Source: Epinephelus fuscoguttatus
Taxonomy: Eukaryota > Chordata > Actinopteri > Perciformes > Serranidae
DNA length: 64,000 nucleotides
Assembly (NCBI RefSeq): GCF_011397635.1
Contig: NC_064761.1
Location: 42,930,143 to 42,994,142, forward strand
Direction of reading: 5' to 3'
Positions 59,001 through 64,000 of the stretch are shown in pieces. How positions within the stretch are numbered: the first letter of the stretch is position 1; the number at the start of each line of letters is the position of its first letter. The notes under the pieces are model-generated. The model saw nothing but the letters and a program-made list of their open reading frames with translations. It had not been told where the DNA came from and made no database searches. A program made the translations under genes and the position numbers.

Positions 59001-61439
59001 GTCATTGTCCATCTGCATTGTGAAGCGCCGTCCAATGAGTTTTGAAGCATTTGGCTGAATATGAGCAGATAATATTGCCTGAAACACTTTTGTCAGCAGT
59101 CACATCATCAATAAATATAAGAGATCCAGTTCCACTGGCAGCCATACATGGCCATGACATAACAACATAGCTCCACCATGCTTCACTGATGAGGTGGTGT
59201 GCTTTGGATCTTGAGCAGTTCCTTCCCTTCTCCATACTTTTCTCTTTCCATCATTCTGGCACAAGTTGATCTTTGTCTCATCTGTCCATAAGATGTTGTT
59301 CCACAACTGTACAGGCTCTTTTAGATGTTTCTTGGCAAACTCTAATCTGGCCTTCCTGTTTTTGAGGCTCACCAATGGTTTACACCTTGTGGTGAAACCT
59401 CTGTATTTCCTCTGGTGAAGTCGTCTCTTAATTGTTGACTTGGACACAGATACACCCACCTCCTGGAGAGTTTTCTTGATCTGGCCAACTGTTGTGAAGG
59501 GGTTTTTCTTGACGAGGGAAAGGATTCGTCTGTCATCCACCACACTTGTTTTCCGTGGTCTTCCAGGTCTTTTGGTGTTGCTGAGCTCACCAGTGCGTTC
59601 TCTCTTTTTAAGAATGTACCAAACAGTTGATTTGGCCACACCTAATGTTTCTGCTATCTCTCTGATGGCTTGCTTCACTGATAGAGACAGCTCTTTGGAC
59701 TTCATATTGAGAGATGACCTCACCAGATTCCAAATGAATATACCACACTTGAAATGAACTCTAGGCCTTTTATCTGCTCCTTGTAAGTGAAATAACGAGG
59801 GAATAACACACACCTGGCCATGGAGCAGCTGAGTAGCCAATTGTCCAATTACTTTTGGTCCCTTAAAAAGGTGGAAGGCACATATAAAATGTGTTGTAAT
59901 TCCTACACCGTTCACCTGATTTGGATGTAAATACCCTCAAATTAAAGCTCAGAGTCTGCACTTAAAGCACACCTTGATTGTTTCATTTCAAATCCATTGT
60001 GGTGTTGTACAGAGCTGGAATGCTGAAAATTGTGTCAATGTCCAAATATTTATGGACCTGACTGTAGGTATGATGTCTGTCTATGGAGGAGTATATAAGA
60101 ATGTTTGGTGAACTGCTCTGGAGGGCTGTCTCATTGTTGCGGTGTGTGAAGTTGTAAGCTGTGTCTACAATAAAATACCCGCAAAAGGATACGAACTGAC
60201 CTCGTGTCATCGAGTCATTTTTGAACACTGCCGTGGTGACAGTTGAGCGTTGAGTTGAGTATCATAATCTTTATTCACTTTTGATCAGCGCTGCCTAGTT
60301 TGACCACAAATCACGAGCAGTGATTGACATGATTGACAGCTGATGTAGAGACTCCTCGGCTCTGATCCGCTGTTTTCCAACAGACACGGTAGATCCTAGC
60401 GAATGCCATTAGAAGCAACACGAAGAGGAGGAACATTGATTTTCCATAACCACTTATCCTGGTACAGGTCACCAGACTATCACAGGGCTGACACACAGAG
60501 ACAGACAACCATTCACACTCACATTCACACCTACGGACAATTTAGAGTCACCAATTAACCTGCATGTCTTTGGACTGTGGGAGGAAGCTGGAGCACCTGG
60601 AGGAAACCCACGCTGACACAGGGAGAACATGCAAACTCCAACTAGCATGTTCGAGCCCAGAACCTTGTTGCTGTGCAGCGACAGTGCACGTGGAGTGCAC
60701 AAGAGGACTACGACTATATGTCACATGTACTTCTGTGTGGGTATCGTGACAGTTTCAGCAAATACGACAAAAACATTTTCATAAGTTATCAAATGAAACC
60801 TTTAAAGGAAAAAGCAACTCTTTTCCAAGCACTGGAAGTCTTACCCGAGCATAACACATCCTCTCTATTGCCATTGCTGTTGTCATGTCAACCTGGAAGA
60901 GACAGACTTCAGTCACCACTATCACTGATGTAAAAGAAATAATAATAAAATGTATGAATCACCGTGTACCTCAACGCCTCTGTTCATTGCCTCTTTCGCC
61001 ATCCGCACAGCGATCGGAGCCTGAGGAACAGACGAGAGGTAGATGCTGATGGTATTAATAAAACACAGCACATGGAAGCTCAATATGTCTGACGCGAAGA
61101 ACAGAGGAATGACCGAACAAGACGTGACAAACTGAAAACATATTCAAAGCTGAAAAACACCTTTGCGCATAAGGAATGGTTCAACATTTAATTATAATGT
61201 ATCTGAGACTCTGCATGAAAATAACCCTGATGATGTCATGGCGATGTCATTAGAGTTAGCTCAGCCTGGGCTTCGAGACACATTTATTACACAAAGCATT
61301 TTAAAGATGTGGATGTTCACAAGGCAGGGAGGGTTAAAGGACACAGATGAGTTGCATTATGGGAAATGTAGGATGGAGTGTTTTTGGAGCTTGACCCATT
61401 CGTTTCATTCATCTTTCTGTAACAAGCACATGTCGGTTA

Positions 61440-61482
<43 letters not shown>

Positions 61483-61919
61483 TGAGAGCATGTAGTGCTA
61501 TTTGTGGTCCATTTCTCCACTTGACTGCCACTCTGGCCTCCCCAACTGCGGGCATCTGAACTGGAGTGAAAGAAATACGGAGCGACAGAGGCCTGGAGAG
61601 AGGGAAGAGGGAGGGGAAGGTGGGAAGAAAGCACCAGGAAAAGAGAAAAGCAGAATGAAGAGAGGCAGAGGAGATGGGTGGTTGAAAACACAGAGAGGTG
61701 ATCAGGGAGGGAGGAGGAGGAGGAGGAGGAGGAGGGGTGCATCAGTATCTGAGCTGGAGCAGAGTGAAAAAGTGTGTCTGTTTTCTGACCTGGGGCCGTA
61801 TCTCTCTGGCCAGGCTGAGTGCCTCTCTGTGGGCAGCGTCTCCTGTCTGGTTCTGTTCTACAGCTCTGTTTACGAGCCCCATCTCCAGAGCTGTCTGCCC
61901 TCCCACACGCTTACCTGAT

Positions 61920-61957
<38 letters not shown>

Positions 61958-62250
61958 GACAGTGTGATACACGAAACCCTCGCTGAACGATAAGCATCCT
62001 GCACCTACAGCAACATGTCAGCGTTTCTGTAACACCACCTGTGAAGATGAGCTCTTTGGCCAGAGTGATGCCGACCATCCGCGGCAGCCGCTGACTGCCC
62101 CCTGCAGGACAAACCACTTCAAGGTCAACATCTCACAGCTGCTTTGTCTCTCCACGAACACACTCAGTACTTTGCAAGGTCATTTCTGCGACCCAAGTTC
62201 GTCTTACCCGCCCCTGGGAGCAGCCCTCGTGTCGTCTCGATCAGACCCAT
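56067..62250 (-). CDS. echdc2: Enoyl-CoA hydratase domain-containing protein 2, C-terminal six exons (partial)
   Basis: Six minus-strand coding exons: 62208-62250, 62039-62101, 61790-61914, 60970-61020, 60845-60892 and 56067-56144. All junctions are GT-AG in consistent phase and total 408 nt, 135 aa plus stop. The peptide starts MGLIETTRGLLPGAG-GSQRLPR, continues ITLAKELIFTGKRVGG and MGLVNRAVEQNQTGDAA, and ends IPTRDRQEGMAAFIEKRAPR. This is the C-terminal half of the crotonase fold as in human ECHDC2 (292 aa), including the acidic-residue segment (GLIETTRGLLPG) and the C-terminal helices that pack the trimer. The N-terminal half, with the mitochondrial presequence and the CoA/oxyanion-hole motif, lies beyond the right edge. 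ECHDC2 is a mitochondrial crotonase-family protein whose exact substrate is not settled. The final intron is 4.7 kb and full of transposons. Confidence 0.95.
56448..57514 (+). mobile_element. Degraded hAT element with a BED-finger remnant, in the last echdc2 intron
   Basis: Begins TAGGGTTGCCCCCTGATAGT, repeats AGTCGAC motifs (about 56476, 56500 and 57080) and has a weak inverted end CAGCCCTA at 57507-57514. No target duplication is visible, so the right border is tentative. A short frame at 56721 looks like the start of a hAT transposase (separate entry). A further repeat piece with palindromic GAAGAGCCTGGTT sequence lies at about 57150-57250, and a possible LINE-type tail (AAATAAAGTCAAGTCAAG) near 57547. 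Confidence 0.5.
56721..56822 (+). pseudogene. hAT transposase N-terminal BED zinc-finger remnant
   Basis: The frame MSGRKSKVWDHFEKVKDEPK, then VICKLIF, has the aromatic Trp, the HF motif and the first Cys of a BED finger as found at the N-terminus of hAT transposases. The second Cys is lost (CKLI where Cys-x-x-Cys is expected) and the frame stops after 33 codons. A dead fragment. Confidence 0.55.
58012..58349. mobile_element. TTAA-type inverted-repeat element, short copy
   Basis: Starts AGAGATAGTGCAGCCAAAAA and ends TTTGGGTGCACTATCCCT. Flanked by TTAA (58008-58011 and 58350-58353). It shares its interior with 38873-40391 (for example GGCGCCGTCAGCCTCCATTA) but lacks most of one arm. The same family therefore exists here without the hAT insertion. 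Confidence 0.8.
58458..60064. mobile_element. Tc1/mariner transposon, 1607 bp, full length but inactive
   Basis: Long terminal inverted repeats of about 200 bp begin AGTGAGGTCCATAAATATTT at the left and, inverted, CAGTCAGGTCCATAAATATT at the right. TA lies at both borders (58456-58457 and 60065-60066). Length, TA target and inverted-repeat size fit Tc1-like elements. It encodes a frameshifted transposase on the minus strand. It lies in the last intron of echdc2. Confidence 0.92.
58714..59705 (-). pseudogene. Tc1-like transposase pseudogene, frameshifted
   Basis: Read on the minus strand from MKSKELSLSVKQAIREIA at 59705 to a stop at 58714-58716 (ending GFATKY). The N-terminal half has the paired helix-turn-helix region and the GRPRKTS hook (about residues 1-110). 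The DDE catalytic core shows Asp in WTDETKINL, Asp in QMDNDPKHTA and Glu in SPDLNPIEHAFHLL. The frame shifts at least three times: near 59165 (after GGAMLLCHGH), near 59085 (before FQAILSAHIQPN) and near 58838 (after KTKLKGENAQR). It cannot make active protein. The catalytic residues themselves are intact, suggesting moderate age. Confidence 0.9.
60440..60665 (+). repeat. Fish LINE/SINE-type retroposon fragment
   Basis: TTCCATAACCACTTATCCTG, then ATTCACACTCACATTCACAC and CTGCATGTCTTTGGACTGTG through GGAGAACATGCAAACTCC, is a very common dispersed sequence of fish genomes, thought to derive from the 3' part of an L2-like LINE. Orientation and exact family not assigned. Confidence 0.6.
61440..61481. 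repeat. (GT)n microsatellite in an echdc2 intron
   Basis: About 20 GT units, followed at about 61560-61740 by purine-rich sequence with a (GGA)n run. Confidence 0.95.
61918..61956. repeat. (GACA)n tetranucleotide repeat serving as an echdc2 acceptor tract
   Basis: About nine GACA units on the plus strand. Read on the minus strand they form (CTGT)n, which ends at the CATCAG acceptor of the exon beginning at 61914. Confidence 0.9.
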
Positions 62251-62267
62251 CTGTGCAGAACAGGCTG

Positions 62268-62269
<2 letters not shown>

Positions 62270-62309
<40 letters not shown>
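62270..62309. repeat. (CA)n microsatellite just upstream of the echdc2 exon at 62250
   Basis: About 19 CA units. On the minus strand the (TG)n tract ends some 19 bases before the exon's acceptor, close to where the branch point would be. Confidence 0.92.
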
Positions 62310-62311
<2 letters not shown>

Positions 62312-63019
62312 GACAGTTGAAGGTCTGTGCTGCTGAGTGCCATTAAGCTGTGGAGGGCGTAAAGTCTGACTGATGCCTCTGTCAGAGCAGCACACGCAAA
62401 CACCTGCTCACCTAGCTCGTCAGCGCTCGGCCAATCACGGAGCTGCCACGACCAATTTAACCAATCACATGTAGATTCAGCTGCGTGAACAGCTGGGCAG
62501 ATGTGTCCTGCCTCAGCAGCTATCATCAGTCCCCAGCTCATCAGCACATCATTAATACTGGGTGAACAGGAGCAACAACAGGCTTGTTTTCAGCTTGACC
62601 GCTGTGGATTTCCAAATCTTTAACCCCTTAACGTCCAGTTTTTACCTTTCATGTTTTCTGAAGTGTCTTCACTTAGATAGATATTTAAAATCATCTTCCT
62701 CCACAGTCTGTGTCACAGACAGTGTATTCTGCACAGGCCTGTTTAAGTTTCTTGTGAAGGACGCAGCATGTGATGATGACACACAGTGAAATATTAACTC
62801 TTAAGACTTTCCATGGCCTGAATATTCTGTGCATCATTTTATACACTTCTCCTCAAAATTAAGCCTGAGTTAGTAATGGCTGACTGCTGCTGCTTGTTAA
62901 GATGACTATTTACACAGTCTATAGATAAACACAGAATTATTTAAACAAGGGCAAAATCTCCAAAATTGAGTTTTGAGATTCATCTCTTTAATAATTAGCA
63001 ACTATTTCCATTATCAGTT
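62310..63019. other. echdc2 intron sequence
   Basis: The long minus-strand frame running through here is chance apart from the exon at 62208-62250. No upstream echdc2 exon was recognised before the window ends. Confidence 0.55.
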
Positions 63020-63546
63020 GATCCAGTGGTTCTCAAACAGTGTGCCGTGATGCCACTCCAGGTGTGCCGTCTGACTTTGTGATAACATCACATTATTACT
63101 TCATTAATAAACTGAACCTTTACAAAAAGGTATAAATGAGTTTTAAATTGACTGAATCATTATGTTGTCTGTAGCCATTTCCCAATAGAGAGGCAAACTG
63201 TAGCTAAAATTGTAATATAATTTAATTTAATTTAATTTAATTTAATTTAATTTAATCTAAAAAAAAAAAAATCACATAATCTCACATTATTTCCTGTTTA
63301 ATGTGACGTGTTATTGGTGCTTTGATGTAATTTTTAAAATGTTTAAAATGAATTTTCGAATCATTTTGTTGAGAAATATTTCATGCTTGTCAGTTGTTAC
63401 TCAGTATCAGTAAATAAAAACACACGTTTATGTCATGATAGAGTGATAACACACGTTACAGAGGTTATTGTGCACAGGTTGGTGTGCCTTGAGATTGCGG
63501 CTCGCCCTTTGGTGTGTCTTGGGCACAAAAAGTTTGATTATGTTTT
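63020..63546 (+). repeat. hAT-Charlie-like interspersed repeat, relative of the copy at 1010-1475
   Basis: Starts CCAGTGGTTCTCAAACAGTG and continues GCCGTGATGCCACTCCAGGT. It ends near GTCTTGGGCACAAAAAGTTT. A TTTAA pentamer run sits at about 63219-63256. It matches the left-edge copy block for block in opposite orientation, and carries no transposase. Confidence 0.6.
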
Positions 63547-64000
63547 TATATTAACCAATTATTGTTTGTCTATAAAACAGCAGAAAATAGTGAAGAATGC
63601 CCATTATATTCAACACAGACTGAGGTGTTAATGTTTTGTTGGACAAATTGTCCAAAATCCAAAGATACACATTTATAAGCACCAGATCCGACAATGAGAA
63701 TTTAAAACAGCAAATGTTTGACAGTTTTGTTAAGAAAATTTCTAGAATAATTAATGACAGCGACAGTATTTCCTCTGAGCCTGTTGAAGTTTATGCAGAC
63801 ATATAAACTTAATTCTTGCAAACAACTCTAACAACAGATATAAAACTTAGAATTTTACCTGACCTTGTAAAACTTGTGAATTAAAAAAAAGAGCTTATAC
63901 ACTGTAATAAAAATGTCCAAGCCATCAGATAAAGAGAGATACTGCAATCACCAATAATAAATTAAAACACTGATTATTGCCAATATTTATTATATATAAT
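63547..64000. other. AT-rich echdc2 intron sequence to window edge
   Basis: No exon or bounded repeat seen. Confidence 0.5.

Noticed and set aside
59440-59757. Plus-strand open frame inside the Tc1 element
   Set aside because: Antisense shadow of the transposase.
61918-61956. Regular short repeats resembling an array
   Set aside because: Simple GACA microsatellite with no spacers; not a CRISPR.
62164-62547. 127-codon minus-strand frame starting MLMSWGLM
   Set aside because: Only the 43 bases at 62208-62250 are a real echdc2 exon; the rest runs through a CA microsatellite and intron and does not resemble the upstream crotonase sequence.

Overview
This window is nuclear DNA from a ray-finned (teleost) fish, probably a spiny-rayed species. 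The evidence is intron-split vertebrate genes with GT-AG junctions, long CA/GT microsatellites, and a dense load of fish-type hAT, Tc1/mariner, PIF/Harbinger-like and TTAA-target DNA transposons. No bacterial, viral, CRISPR, rRNA or tRNA feature was seen.

Three genes can be read exon by exon. coa7 (cytochrome c oxidase assembly factor 7, minus strand, 37551-41300, 3 coding exons, 230 aa) and zyg11 (CUL2-RING ubiquitin ligase substrate receptor, ZYG11B type, plus strand, 42066-52813, 17 coding exons, 744 aa) are head to head across a short shared promoter. echdc2 (mitochondrial enoyl-CoA hydratase-domain protein 2, minus strand, 56067-62250) follows; only its last six exons are here and the gene runs off the right edge. 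The order COA7 - ZYG11 - ECHDC2 matches human 1p32.3.

The left 34 kb holds almost no recognisable coding sequence. Two pieces suggest another minus-strand gene starting near 34.5 kb: a GC-rich candidate first exon with a strong splice donor (34398-34448), and a candidate coding exon at the far left (89-219). I could not name it. The rest of 1-34 kb reads as intron and repeat.

Many mobile elements can be delimited by terminal inverted repeats plus target-site duplications. hAT-type elements with 8-bp (exact or near-exact) duplications lie at 4407-4781, 5561-6280, 32531-32987 and 39167-40062. A two-copy family with TTA duplications lies at 17331-18050 and 22764-23625. TTAA-flanked elements lie at 38873-40391, 43198-43884 and 58012-58349. 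There is a CAGGG-ended element at 26467-27804, a TAA-flanked element at 49440-49936 and a 1.6-kb Tc1 element with a frameshifted transposase at 58458-60064. Several are nested.

Nothing here looks like a new biological system. The points most worth checking are the unnamed left-hand gene, splice sites built from microsatellites in zyg11 and echdc2, the choice of zyg11 first exon, a Harbinger-type Myb/SANT-like ORF, and the nested transposons. All calls are from reading the sequence; no database search was run.
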